A stretch of DNA of 64,000 nucleotides from Calamus simplicifolius (taxonomy: Eukaryota; Streptophyta; Magnoliopsida; Arecales; Arecaceae), in the NCBI GenBank assembly GCA_900491605.1, contig UESW01004376.1, positions 715,831 to 779,830 of the forward strand, in the 5' to 3' direction. The translations under genes were made by a program, and so were the position numbers. This document shows, piece by piece, positions 23,008 through 34,134 of this stretch (positions are counted from its first letter, which is position 1; every line of letters starts with the position of its first letter). The notes below the pieces were generated by a model that worked only from the letters and a program-made list of their open reading frames with translations, ran no database searches and was not told the origin of the DNA.

Positions 23008-23020
23008 TTTTCTTGTAGTG
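23008..23020 (-). repeat. CACTA right terminal inverted repeat
   Basis: Exact complement of 16646-16658, followed by the GGA duplication (23021-23023). Confidence 0.95.
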
Positions 23021-23023
23021 GGA

Positions 23024-24210
23024 AACACTATGTTGGAAGGAAATCTCATGTCGTAAAAAGGCATATAAGGACTGATCCAATGGATCAGAACTGGGAAGTG
23101 ACTGATCCAATGCATCTTTTCTAGGCTCCAATTTTGAAGTCAGAATCAAACCCAAAGGTATTGTTTTCTTGAAGTGTTTGAGATTTTTGAATTTTTTGAT
23201 CGATACATTCATATTCTTTGAATAGATATCTAGTATTTCTGTTGCTTTACACATCTGGCTTATTTTTAGTTACATTGTGTTCATAGGATAAAAAATAACT
23301 GCATATGCTTGGTTTTTATGTTATTCATTGTGCCCTTAGTGCTGCAGTTTGATATGCATGATGTTCATTTTAGGAGGAAAGACAAGGTTCAGTTTATTAT
23401 GTGGCTTAATTTAAAATATGTCACAACAGCTACCAGTTTAATTGATTACTTCTCAATCAGTGGCCTCAGCCTGCTGAAAATTATGCTTATGAAACAGTTC
23501 AATCCATTTGGAATGAAAATTCAATTGACAAGAACAGCTAGATTTTCCCTTTGCTAAGCATGCCTTTATCCAGTGACAGGAACGGCTAGATTTGCTATAT
23601 CGTTGAAACATGACTACAAGCTTGAAGGTGTTATTAATACGTAAGTATTTATTTCTTTATAATTTTATAGTAATTTGTCAGGATTATATCATTTGAGTCT
23701 CATACTATTATTATACTTTGTTATATCAGTACAATCAAAATATACAATGCTAAAGCTGACCGAGTTGCAAGAAAAATACTTACTTGGAGTCAGTTCAAAT
23801 ATATTGAGTTGCACATTCTTTTTAATAATTCATAAAATTAGATCTTATTTGTTTAAATCTTATAAAAACTTTTAAATTTATTTTTTAAGTATCCTAAGCA
23901 ACCATTAGGTGTTGAAGTGGCTATTATGTCATCATATATATGAAGGAGATCATTGAGAATCATATCATTTAACCGATGAAAATGTAGGTTATTATTGCAT
24001 GATTCGTATAAGTAGTACTTTTTATGGTTTTAGATTTTTATGTCATTTGTTATTTAGTGTTCTTTTCTGAGTAACTTATGTATATGTAGTTTGGTAAAAA
24101 AAACTTATAAACAAGAAAGATCGACATTATGCTTGGAGAATGGGTCGAGTACCTGCAAGGTTTCATTTAAAGAAATGTTATGGATGTTTATATATTGAAG
24201 TTTGGATTAT
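23024..24210. other. Flank right of the CACTA element, no gene recognised
   Basis: AT-rich sequence. A segment resembling GACAGGAACGGCTAGATTT is present twice (about 23527 and 23574), next to short open frames without known domains. It may be intron DNA or a decayed gene. Confidence 0.4.
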
Positions 24211-24214
24211 CTGA

Positions 24215-24410
24215 AAATGTTATGGATGTCCGTATGACAGTATTGGATATTTCAAATCAATATATTTGTGGTTTTTTTGGAATTAAAAGTATATTTTGTA
24301 TGACAGTATTGAATATTGTATGACAGTATTGGATATTCAATTCAATATTTTTAAATTTCTTTTGAAATTTAAAGTATATATTTATATGACAGTATTGGAT
24401 ATTATACTAT
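24215..24410. repeat. Short direct repeats TATGACAGTATTGGATATT
   Basis: The phrase GTATGACAGTATTG(G/A)ATATT occurs four times (about 24232, 24299, 24321, 24385) with uneven AT-rich spacers. It looks like a small, diverged tandem duplication. Confidence 0.7.
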
Positions 24411-24429
24411 GTTTTGAATACAAAAACAT

Positions 24430-24690
24430 AGTTTAAAGCAAACGATAAACTATATTTTTTAATAAAAAGTAGTCTTTTGTACAGTTATAGACTATATTTT
24501 CTGATAAAATGTAGTCTAAATATATTTAAAGACTACGTTTTTTGACTTTCAACTACGTCTAAAAAATGTGGTCTAAAAGAGGGACTTTTAACTACACTCA
24601 CACTTTTAACTACACTCACCTAGACTACATTTTAGAAAACGTAGTCTAAATATAAAAGACTACATTTTTTAGAAGTAGTCTAATTAAAAA
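24430..24690. repeat. Cluster of AGACTACRTTTT motifs in both orientations
   Basis: At least eight copies of AGACTACATTTT or AGACTACGTTTT and their complements (AAAAYGTAGTCT) lie within 260 bp, along with ACTTTTAACTACACTCAC twice in a row. This looks like the subterminal repeat zone of another DNA transposon. I see no matching terminal repeats or target duplication, so the superfamily is not assigned. Confidence 0.6.
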
Positions 24691-24699
24691 TCATTGCAG

Positions 24700-25830
24700 C
24701 ATGCCTAATAAATCCTCACTAACAAGATTCTTATTCATATCCGGCACATGCAGCACATTGATCAAAGTAATCTTCTTGCCGAATGTGAAATGAAGATCCA
24801 TGCTTCCTTTTTCAAGCACCTTCGACCAGCCTTCATTGCCCATTTAAATTTTTTGTCCATTGATGATATCCACATATGTCTTAAAAGTGACTTATCGTAG
24901 AAAACATGGACGGTGGCACAAGTATCATACCACCAACCGAAAACTTTGCCTCTAACCACCATGACTTCGCTCATGGTGGCAACGATCTCATCGTCTACTT
25001 TGGTTGTATTTGCCTTATTTGTTTGCCCCTTTCGGTGCCGCAATCACAAGCAAAGTGCCTATGTTGGCCACCTACAAAGCAACTCACATTAGGCTATTTT
25101 TGTTGGATTTCTTGAACTTATCTTGATCCCTTTTAGGACCAAGTTTGTTCTCTTTTATTTTCTAGGACTTCTTAGGATTGCTCACATGCAGCATTTGCCT
25201 TCAAAGTACCAAAATTCATTTTTTCAATCTTTTCATGCACCCTCAATTCGAAGGTGTTTTTGTAATTATTTCAAGGAATAATCCTTAGAGTTGTGAAGAA
25301 GTTTCTTTCTAAATCCGTTCCAAGACGATGGCAACTTTACAATAATTACACCTACTTGAAAAGGTTCGGAAATCTCTATCTTCACTGCCACCAATTTGTT
25401 GATGTATAATTTGCTACTCTACACTTGTGCAAGAATTGCTTTCTTGTCATTCATCTTAAAATCAAAATACTTAGAGATGTGAAAACTTTTAGTACCTTCT
25501 TCCTTGGCCTTATACTTAAATTCAAGCGCGTTTCAAATCTTTCGTGGAGATTTAGTGTTGGTGTAGAGGTCATAGAGGTGATCCGACATTGCATTGAGGA
25601 TGTGGCCATGGCATATGAGTTCATCTTCATTCTTCTTCTTTCTTTCGGCCTTGAGTTCATCGGAGTCCTCAGCGGTGGGCTCGAAAATATATGCCAAATC
25701 CAGATTCAACATATAGAAGATCTTCAATGCCATGAGTAAGAACTTAAGTTTGTCTTACCACTGTATGAAATTGGTGCCATCAAAATGATCCAATCTCATG
25801 AGGTCTTGATTCATGAGTTGATGATGGACA
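24700..25830 (-). pseudogene. Copia gag and protease start
   Basis: The order is MRLDHFDGTNFIQW (about 25800), MALKIFYMLNLDLAYIFEPT (25733), LICHGHILNAMSDHLYDLYT (about 25610), a stretch giving KSFHISKYFDFKMNDKKAIL with frame changes, and the protease-side KVFGWWYDTCATVHVFYDKS (about 24940). This is the UBN2-type gag common in plant Copia elements, followed by the aspartic protease whose usual Asp-Ser/Thr-Gly site is read here as DTCAT. Stops and shifts are frequent. Confidence 0.75.
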
Positions 25831-25867
25831 CGGTAGTCACGATCTCCATTCAGATAATGTTTGAGAT

Positions 25868-26249
25868 TGTTGAGATTTACAAAAAGGAAAAGAGAGAGAT
25901 GAAGATAAGGATAAGAACCAAGGCTTGAACATGATTAAATCGCTATCCTTAAACGTTATTTGTGCTCTCTAGAATGCTTTTTAAGCCAACCATAAATACG
26001 TGTGTAGGATTTAATACGCCTTGATCAAGGGTGCACAAAAGCATTAACGAACCCTTGATCGTAGGCAATATTTAAAGATTTTATTGAATGTATTTTTAAA
26101 ATTGAGCATTGTGGTCTGGGATGCATCGATTCATCAAAGCGCCGCAATGCTTTGTAATAACTTTTTTTCATTGTAAGAATCACCATGAGAGAGTTTGCAA
26201 TTCTCACCCGAGACACGCACACTTGGTTTAATGTGAACAAAACCCAACA
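25868..26249 (-). repeat. Possible Copia LTR
   Basis: Minus-strand ends are TGTTGGGTTTTG and AAATCTCAACA, a TG...CA pair 382 bp apart, immediately upstream of gag. The size suits a Copia LTR. No second copy is in the window and no primer-binding site complementary to initiator tRNA-Met is evident, so this stays tentative. Confidence 0.4.
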
Positions 26250-26970
26250 GTGGCATCACGGCCCTCATCCGATTGGCCAGCCACCATCCAACACTAGCCA
26301 ATGTTACCCACGGTCGAACCCGATGATCCGACGAGTTGGCATGGCTGGCTCAACTCCCCAAATCGATACAAAAATAGCACTCATGCGGTTCCCAAATGCC
26401 AAACTAGGGGTCACCGGGCGACCCTCTCCCCTACAGCCGTTCATGGCCTTCCCCTCCCTCACCAGAATACCCCATCGATGGAAGATGGGCCTAGAGACTG
26501 CTAGTGACCTTGGCTTAGCTAAGGGCACAACCTTGCCACTGTGCCCATGCCATGGCAATGGCGGCTCCTCCCCCACGCTCTCTCTCTCTTCGACCAAGGA
26601 ACGTAGCTCACCTGTGGTGGATGATGGCGAGCCGATGATGAGGAGGCTATTCCAAAGAAGATTTAATGGCGAAGAGAGGGGGTTGAACCCTCCCCTGCTC
26701 TGCACATAGGAGCGGCTTATGCATTGATGTGCGTGCAGGCAAGCATGCACATAGACGTGTGGTCAAGCAAGCAGGCATGCGCTCTAGCATGTGTGGCACA
26801 CCCCCCCTCCCTTTATTTTGGTGGGTGTTACAAAAGGAGATGGCGACCATGAAGGAATATTTATGGAATAGATTGACTTTTTTTTTTAAAGACGGTTTTG
26901 CATTAAATAAGAAGAGTACGGTCCTAATAAGAAAGGTTATTGGTTGAAGAAAAAACCTTTTCTTGTTAGA
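26250..26970. other. GC-rich segment of unknown origin
   Basis: It contains a 174-codon open frame (26185-26709, plus) that begins inside the possible LTR, and a comparable one on the opposite strand. Neither shows a domain or convincing protein-like composition. The end (26880-26970) is T-rich and then meets the next LTR. Confidence 0.4.
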
Positions 26971-26975
26971 CCTTT
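26971..26975. repeat. Target-site duplication CCTTT (left)
   Basis: Matches 37170-37174 exactly, showing that the element between is one intact insertion. Confidence 0.93.
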
Positions 26976-29156
26976 TGTTGATGCCCGATCACTTTGAGTC
27001 GGCCTTCTTGAGCATCGACCGCTCCCCCATAGAAATATCGGAGCCCTTCCTTTGTCTTCAAAGCCTGCAAGAAGTCCCACAGCCGGGTATTCCGGCGGGG
27101 ACCCTCCGATGCTCAAGTTAGTGCTCTGGGCAACAGCCGTGAGCTTGAGAAAGCTCGAAAGAGGAAAAGAGATCCCCCCAGAATGAGTGTGTTGAGTCCT
27201 TTTGAGTTACCTCTTACCTTCTTTATTCACCATTGTACTCTGTGTAGCTTGCTTGAGAAGTTTGAATCTTTGTCGTCTAGTGGGAATGAGTCATGTGGGG
27301 CCTCATGATGGACCATGACTTTTGGGGCTCATTTAGTCTGAGTGGCTGAAGTGTCATGATGACTGAGTACTTTTGATGGGTGAAATGTCAGGGCTGACAT
27401 CTCTTAGTGGAATGTCAGAGCTTTAGGCGTCATTTTGTCAGAGACAGATGACCACTTAATTATCTCATTAAAGTAAGTGGCCATAATTTATTAATCCTGA
27501 AGATGACGTGATGAACAGTCACTATAGGGCCCACGCGTGTCTAAGTTGGAAGCCACTAAGGAAGGGCCGCTGGGGACTTAGGTCCGGCGAGGCCGTTATC
27601 GACTGAGGCCGGGGCTGCCTAGGACTGCTCGGGAGCCGCCAAGGGCCTCTTGGGATCACTGTGGCCGCCTGGGATTGTTCGGACCTGTGCACGCATGAGG
27701 CTGGCTAGGATGCTCATGGTAGGAAATAGGGGCCGCTTGGGACCGGTGCGGCCGCCTGGGAACGCTCGGGGCCACCGTCATAGGAGTGTCGGGGGCCGTC
27801 TAAGCCGCTCCTGGCTGCCGTCATGGGAGTGTCGATGGCCATCTAGGCCACTCCTGGCCGCCGTCATGGGAGTGTCGGTGGCCATCTAGGCCGCTCCTGG
27901 CCGCCGTTATGGGAGTGTCGATGGCCATCTAGGCCGCTCCTAGCCACCTTCATGGGGGTGTCGGTGGCCGCCTAGGATTGCTCGGGAGCCGTCTAGCTGG
28001 GATAAGCTTTCGGGACCGCCTAAGATGAAGACGTCCCGAAGTTATTACCGAAGCATATTTATGTGCATGCATGGGGCCAAAAAGGGAGTCAATCGTGGCA
28101 ACCATAAATGCACCTGGCCTTTATAAGACCATAAAAGCCCCGGCACATAAATGCAATAGAGAGTCATCGTTGTGATGGCATTTGGAGTCTAAAACCAAAG
28201 CGCCTAGGATGACCGTCTATAAAGGCCGCCTAGGATGACCGCCTAGAAAGGCCGCCTAGGATGGCCGTTGAGGACTGCCGCCTAGGATGGCCATTGAAGA
28301 AGGCCGCGGAGGAAGAGGCCACTTAGGACTTCCTCCGCTGTCTCTTTCTCTTCGTGGTCCGTGACTTAATATTGAATGCTCTATTCTATTGAATGCCCTC
28401 CACAAATGCCTTGGAGCGAGGGCCTTTATAAGACCTATAAATGCCTCGGCACATAAATGCCGTTGAGAAGGCCGTCGAGGAAGAGGCCGCTTAGAATTGT
28501 TGTGAGGAGGGGGCTGCTTAAGATGGAAGGCCACCTAAGATTGTTAAGGAGGGGGCCGCTTAAGATGAAAGGCCGCCTAAATTATTGTGAGGAGGGGGCC
28601 GCTTAAGATGGAAGGCCGCCTAGAATTATTATGAGGAAGGGCCGCTTAAGATGAAAGGCCGCCTAGAATTATTATGAGGAAGGGGCCGATTAAGATGAAA
28701 GGCCGCCTAGAAATTGTGAAGAGGGGCCGCTTAAGATGAAAGGCCGCCTAAAATTTGTGAGGGGGGCCGCTTAGGACTTCCTCAGCCTAGGATGAAAGGC
28801 CGCCTAGGATTGTTAAGGAGGGCCGTTGAGGAATAGGCCGCAGGATTTCATTTTGGTTCTATATCATTAAACGCTGCCCATTGATTTGCCTATGGGACAT
28901 TAATGACAAAAAGGCGGTCACATCACATAGCAATTTTTTCCACTTGTTCTCTCTCTTCATTATGATGGGCACTTATTTCAACAGGGAGCAAAGCCAGAAT
29001 TAAATGCCCACTGCACCCTTGAAGAAAAACCCAATAGGCCAGTGAGGCCGCCTAGAAACTAAGCCGCTTAAGAAGGCCGCCGAAGATGGCCGCCTAGAAA
29101 AATTGTTTAAAAATTTCTATTTTTATTACCCATGGGCCTGTTAACTGGTCCTATCA
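26976..29156 (-). repeat. 3' LTR of the minisatellite-bearing element
   Basis: It carries its own internal repeats: a phrase of about 52 bp on CCGTCATGGGAGTGTCG-GGCCATCTAGGCCGCTCCTGG (27775-27965) and a phrase of about 55 bp around GGGGCCGCTTAAGATGAAAG (28440-28800). GGCCGCCTAGGA, the core of the interior minisatellite, also recurs here. Its outer 160 bp contain CCCTCCGATGCTCAAGTTAG, shared with the Gypsy LTR at 56016. Confidence 0.92.
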
Positions 29157-29170
29157 GATGCCCCCTACAC
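29157..29170 (-). promoter_or_regulatory. Polypurine tract
   Basis: Read on the minus strand GTGTAGGGGGCATC abuts the 3' LTR. The same AGGGGGCATC precedes the 3' LTR of the Gypsy element at 57380. Confidence 0.8.
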
Positions 29171-29689
29171 TCCTTGAGCTTGTAGGTCCTGCACTAACCA
29201 AGCTGAAGGAGTGTAAAAAATTTTTAAGTAATATTGGGGGTAGGTTTATTACCTTGTGCCTGCCACTTAAAGCAGTGTACGCCCAATTTTTTGGGGGGAG
29301 ACGCTCGTCAACTAGTTGGCAAGGCAAAAATAGAGCTAATGGAGCTGCACTAACGCAGGCTGAGAGATAGAGCCAACGAGGCTGTAATAAAACCATTGAG
29401 GTTGATAGAGCCGATGAGGCAGAGCGGTTGAGCCGCTAAGGCTATAATAATTGCTAAGGTCGTAATGATGCCGCTGGGACAGAGGGATAGAGCCACTAAG
29501 GCTGTGATAGAGCTGTTGAGGTTGATAGATAGAGCTGGTGCTGATTCCAAAAGCGTTAGGTGCCAAGCTGGCCTCGGGCCTTGGCTCGGGACGCCTAGAA
29601 TCCAAGTTTAAACCTTCAAGAATTTCTTATGCTGGCTCAGGGCATCCATGCCCTTTTTGGGTTATATGTTGAGGCCATTCGAAGCCAGC
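29171..29689. other. Interior spacer with diverged GAGGCTGTAATA-type repeats
   Basis: Between about 29370 and 29540 the phrase GATAGAGC(C/T)-GAGG recurs with variants (for example GCTAAGGCTGTGATAGAGC). No coding domain is seen. Confidence 0.5.
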
Positions 29690-32600
29690 CCAAGGGGCGG
29701 CTGGGGCCTAACATAACTGTGGCCGCCCAGGACCAGCCCGAGGGCCGGCTGGGGCCTGACATAGCTGTGGCCGCCTAGGACCAGCCCGAGGGCCGGCTAG
29801 GGGCCTAACTAACTATGGCCGCCCAGGACCAGCCCGAGGGCCGGCTGGGGCCTGACATAGCTGTGGCCGCCTAGGACCAGCCCGAGGGCCGGCTAGGGGC
29901 CTAACATACTTGTGGCCACCTAGGACAGCCCGAGGGCGGCTAGGGGCCTAACATACTTGTGGCCGCCTAGGACCAGCCGAGGGCCAGCTAGGGGCCTTAC
30001 ATAACTGTGGCCGCCCAGGACCAGCCCGAGGGCCGGCTAGGGCCTTACATACTTGTGGCCGCCTAGGACAGCTCGAGGGCGGCTAGGGGCCTTACATAAC
30101 TATGGCCGCCCAGGACCAGCCCGAGGGCCGGCTAGGGGCCTAACATACTTGTAGCTGCCTAGGACCAGCCCGAGGGCCGGCTAGGGGCCTAACATATAGG
30201 GCCGACTGCCTGACATAGCCTGTGGCCTAGGACCAGCCCGAGGGCCGGCTAGGGGCCTAACATACTGTGGCCGCCTAGGACCAGCCCGAGGGCTGGGGGC
30301 CTAACATACTTGTGGCCGCCTAGGACCAGCTCGAGGGCCTAGGGCCTTACATACTGTGGCCGCCCAGGACCAGCTCGAGGGCCGGCTAAGGGCCTAACAT
30401 ACTTGTGGCCGCCTAGGACCAGCCCGAGGGCCGGCAAGGGGCCTAACATACTTGTGGCCGCCTAGGACCAGCTCGAGGGCCGGCTAAGGGCCTAACATAC
30501 TTGTGGCCGCCTAGGACCAGCCCGAGGGCCGGCTAGGGGCCTAACATAACTGTGGCCGCCTAGGACCAGCCGAGGGCCGGCTAGGGGCCTAACATACTTG
30601 TGGCCGCCCAGGACCAGCCCGAGGGCCGGCTAGGGCCTAACATACTGTGGCGCCTAGGACCAGCCCAAGGGCCGGCTAGGGGCCTAACATAACTGTGGCC
30701 GCCCAGGACAAGCCGAGGGCCGGCTGGGGGCCTGACATAGCTATGGCCACCTAGGACCAGCTCGAGGGCCGGCTAGGGTGGCCGCCTAGGACCAGCCCGA
30801 GGGCCGGCTAGGGGCCTAACATACTTGTGGCCGCCTAGGACCAGCCCGAGGGCCGGCTAGGGGCCTAACATAACTGTAGCCGCCCAGGACCACCCGAGGG
30901 CCGGCTGGGGGCCTGACATAGCTGTGGCCGCCTAGGACAGCCCGAGGGCCGGCTAGGGGCCTAACATACTTGTGGCCGCCTAGGACCAGCCCGAGGGCCT
31001 AGGCCATACAAACTTGTGGCGCCTAGGACCAGCTCGAGGGCGGCTAGGGGCCTTACATAGCTGTGGCCGCCCAGGACCAGCCCGAGGGCCGGCTAGGGGC
31101 CTAATATACTTGTGGCCGCCTAGGACCAGCTCGAGGGCCGGCTAGGGGCCTAACATACTTGTGGCCACCTAGGACCAGCCCGAGGGCCGGCTAGGGGCCT
31201 AACATAACTGTGGCCGCCTAGGACCAGCCCGAGGGCCGGCTAGGGGCCTAACATACTTGTGGCGCCTAGGACCAGCCCGGGCCGGCTAGGGCTTATGGCC
31301 GCCGACCCGGGTAGGGCTGGCTAGGGCCTAACATACTTGTGGCCGCCTAGGACCAGCCCGAGGGCCGGCTAGGGGCCTAACATACTTGTGGCCACCTAGG
31401 ACCAGCTCGAGGGCGGCTAGGGGCCTAACATACTTGTGGCCGCCTAGGACCAGCTCGAGGGCCGCTAGGGGCCTAACATACTGTGGCCGCCTAGGACCAG
31501 CCCGAGGGCCGGCTAGGGCCTAACATACTTGTGGCCGCCTAGGACCAGCCCGAGGGCCGGCTAGGGGCCTAACATAAATGTGGCTAACATACTTGTGGCC
31601 GCCTAGGACCAGCCCGAGGGCCGGCTAGGGGCCTTACATACTTGTGGCCGCCTAGGACCAGCTCGAGGGCGGCTAGGGGCCTAACATACTTGTGGCCACC
31701 TAGGACCAGCCCGAGGGCCGGCTAGGGGCCTAACATTGTGGCCGCCTAGGACCAGCCCGAGGGCCGGCTAGGGGCCTAACATACTTGTGGCCGCCTAGGA
31801 CCAGCCCGAGGGCCGGCTAGGGGCCTACATACTGTGGCCACCTAGGACCAGCCCGAGGGCCGGCTAGGGGCCTAACATAACTGTGGCCGCCCAGGACCAG
31901 CCCGAGGGCCGGCTGGGGCCTGACATAGCTGTGGCCGCCTAGGACCAGCCCGAGGGCCGGCTAGGGGCCTAACATACTTGTGGCGCCTAGGACCAGCCCG
32001 AGGGCCGGCTAGGGGCCTAACATACTTGTGGCCGCCTAGGACCAGCTCGAGGGCGGCTAGGGCCACCTAGGACCAGCCCGAGGGCCGGCTAGGGGCCTAA
32101 CATACTTGTGGCCGCCTAGGACCAGCCCGAGGGCCGGCTAGGGGCCTAACATAATTGTGGCCGCCTAGGACCAGCCGAGGGCCGGCTAGGGGCCTAACAT
32201 ACTTGTGGCCGCCTAGGACCAGCCCGAGGGCCGGCTAGGGGCCTAACATACTTGTGGCCGCCTAGGACCAGCTCGAGGGCGGCTAGGGGCCTTACATAAC
32301 TGTAGGACCAGCCCGAGGGCCGGCTAGGGGCCTAACATACTTGTGGCCGCCTAGGACCAGCTCGAGGGCCGGCTAGGGGCCTAACATACTTGTGGCCGCC
32401 TAGGACCAGCAGGGCCGGCTAGGGCCTAACATACTTGTGGCCGCTAGGACCAGCCCGAGGGCCTAACATACTGTGGCCGCCAGGACCAGCCCGAGGGCCG
32501 GCTGGGCCTAACATACTGTGGCCGCCTAGGACCAGCCGAGGGCCGGCTAGGGGCCTAACATACTGTGGCCGCCTAGGACCAGCCCGAGGGCCGGCTAGGG

Positions 32601-33040
32601 GCCTAACATACTTGTGGCCGCCTAGGACCAGCTCGAGGGCCGGCTAGGGGCCTAACATACTGTGGCCGCCAGGACCAGCCCGAGGGCCGGCTAGGGCCTA
32701 ACATACTTGTGGCCGCCTAGGACCAGCCCGAGGGCCGGCTAGGGGCCTAACATACTGTGGCCGCCCAGGACCAGCCCGAGGGCCGGCTGGGGGCCTACAT
32801 ACTGTGGCCGCCTAGGACCAGCCCGAGGGCCGGCTAGGGGCCTAACATACTTGTGGCCGCCTAGGACCAGCCCGAGGGCCGGCTAGGGGCCTAACATACT
32901 TGTGGCCGCCTAGGACCAGCTCGAGGGCCGGCTAGGGGCCTAACATACTTGTGGCCGCCTAGGACCAGCCGAGGGCCGGCTAGGGGCCTAACATACTTGT
33001 GGCCGCCTAGGACCAGCCCGAGGGCCGGCTAGGGGCCTAA
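29690..33040. repeat. 49-bp minisatellite array, about 65-70 copies
   Basis: The unit starts GGCCGCCTAGGACCAGC, continues CCGAGGGCCGGCTAGGGG and ends CCTAACATACTTGT. Variation includes ACTTGT versus AACTGT, CCCGAGG versus CTCGAGG and single-base losses, and some units are truncated, so the array is made of mixed subtypes. The open frames read across it are by-products of a GC-rich unit with few stops. It occupies the place of pol in this element. The unit is strongly palindromic in part (GCCCGAGGGC, CCTAGG). Confidence 0.95.
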
Positions 33041-33545
33041 CACGAGGTCTTTTTGAGAGAGTCGCACCATGCTCGGGAGCCTTTAAGAGGTGACCTCTTT
33101 GACCTGGCTCAGGGTTGACCCGAGAGGACCAGAGCCTTTAACCCGAGGGTGACCTGAGGGGAAGGGTCCTTTTGAACCCCGAAGGGTGACCCGAGAGTCG
33201 CTGTGGTGGGACCATGCTCGGGAGCCTTTTGACCTCCCGGAGGGTGAACCTGACCCGAGAGGACCATGCTGAGACCCTGAGGGCACTTTGACCTGGCTCA
33301 GGGTCCTTTTGAACCCCGAAGGGTGACCCGAGAGTCGCTGTGGTGGGACCATGCTCGGGAGCCTTTAACCCCGGAGGGTGACCTGAGGGCACTTTGACCT
33401 GGCTCAGGGTCCTTTTGAACCCCGAAGGGTGACCCGAGAGTCGCTGTGGTGGGACCATGCTCGGAGCCTTTAACCCCGGAGGGTGACCTGAGGGGACCAG
33501 GCTCAGGTTCCTTTTGAACCCCGAAGGGTGACCGAGATGCTGGGG
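33041..33545. repeat. Second tandem repeat, unit about 108 bp, four to five copies
   Basis: The unit includes GGGACCATGCTCGGGAGCC, GGAGGGTGACCTGAGG, CTGGCTCAGGGTCCTTTTG and GGGTGACCCGAGAGTCGC. Copies differ mainly by internal deletions. Open frames of about 100 codons on the minus strand come from the repeat and are not proteins. It directly adjoins the 49-bp array. Confidence 0.85.
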
Positions 33546-34050
33546 TGAAAATAAAACCGCCTCGGGGTTTCTCGATCCGGGTGTTGACTCGGAGCCGCGA
33601 GACCATAGGACTTGAACCTCCTCGGAGGTTTCTCACACCGGTCCGGGGGTGTCCTTATGATCGGGGCTACCGAAAACTACCTCGGCGGTCGCTTGGCTGG
33701 CCCGAGTGGTTTTTTGAGAAATTGAATGAAAAAACTTCTTCTTTATTATTTTTTTTTGTACACATTGCCACAGGGGTTTAGCTCAGGGCCACTTAGGACA
33801 CAGGGCTTGAACCTCCGGAGGTTTCTTGTGCCGGTCCGGGGTGTCTGTGTCCCTTGGGCGCTGAGGGGTTAGAAAGTCAAATAAAAAGAAATCTGCTGGA
33901 TTATATGAAAAGAAACTTTGTTCTCAGAGTGTGGCATACTTAGCTTTCAAGGCTTTTTGCCTTTGCATTGTGTTTGGTGTCGATTAAGGGCTTGGGAGCT
34001 TTTCTTTTGGAGAAATTGGTCCCCTGCTGCTGACCTGGGTACTTCAGCCC
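33546..34050. other. Interior spacer with no recognisable gene
   Basis: It contains two related segments with GAACCTCC-GGAGGTTTCT (about 33611 and 33809). T-rich tracts appear near 33740. No coding domain is seen. Confidence 0.5.
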
Positions 34051-34134
34051 GCTAGTGGTCTGTCCTCGCTTGGGCGTCATCACTTGTCCATTGCTGAGGA
34101 TGCTAACTCTTCCCTCATCAGATGTCCACCAGCA

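Larger units (their letters stand above)
16646..23020. mobile_element. Complete non-autonomous CACTA (En/Spm) transposon carrying gene fragments
   Basis: The ends are perfect 13-bp inverted repeats CACTACAAGAAAA (16646-16658) and its complement (23008-23020). They are flanked by identical 3-bp target duplications GGA (16643-16645 and 23021-23023), exactly what CACTA transposition produces. The subterminal zones are packed with TTAGTGACGGA and its complement, the expected transposase-binding type of repeat. In 6375 bp there is no TNPA or TNPD transposase. The interior holds pieces of at least three unrelated plant genes, two of them with introns. This is the structure described as a gene-capturing CACTA. 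It could be moved only by a transposase from elsewhere. Confidence 0.95.
24700..26249 (-). mobile_element. Truncated Ty1/Copia element: possible LTR plus gag and start of protease
   Basis: On the minus strand a possible LTR (26249-25868) is followed by gag, beginning MRLDHFDGTNFIQW, and running into the protease start WWYDTCATVHV at about 24930. Homology ends near 24700. Pol and the second LTR are missing, so this is a 3'-truncated copy. The element is older than the neighbouring Gypsy-like insertion judging from its broken frames. Confidence 0.7.

Noticed and set aside
26185..26709. A 174-codon plus-strand frame in GC-rich DNA
   Set aside because: It starts inside a possible LTR, has no domain, and an equally long frame exists on the other strand.
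29690..33040. CRISPR-like regular array
   Set aside because: Units are directly adjacent without unique spacers and the context is plant LTR retrotransposon; it is a minisatellite.
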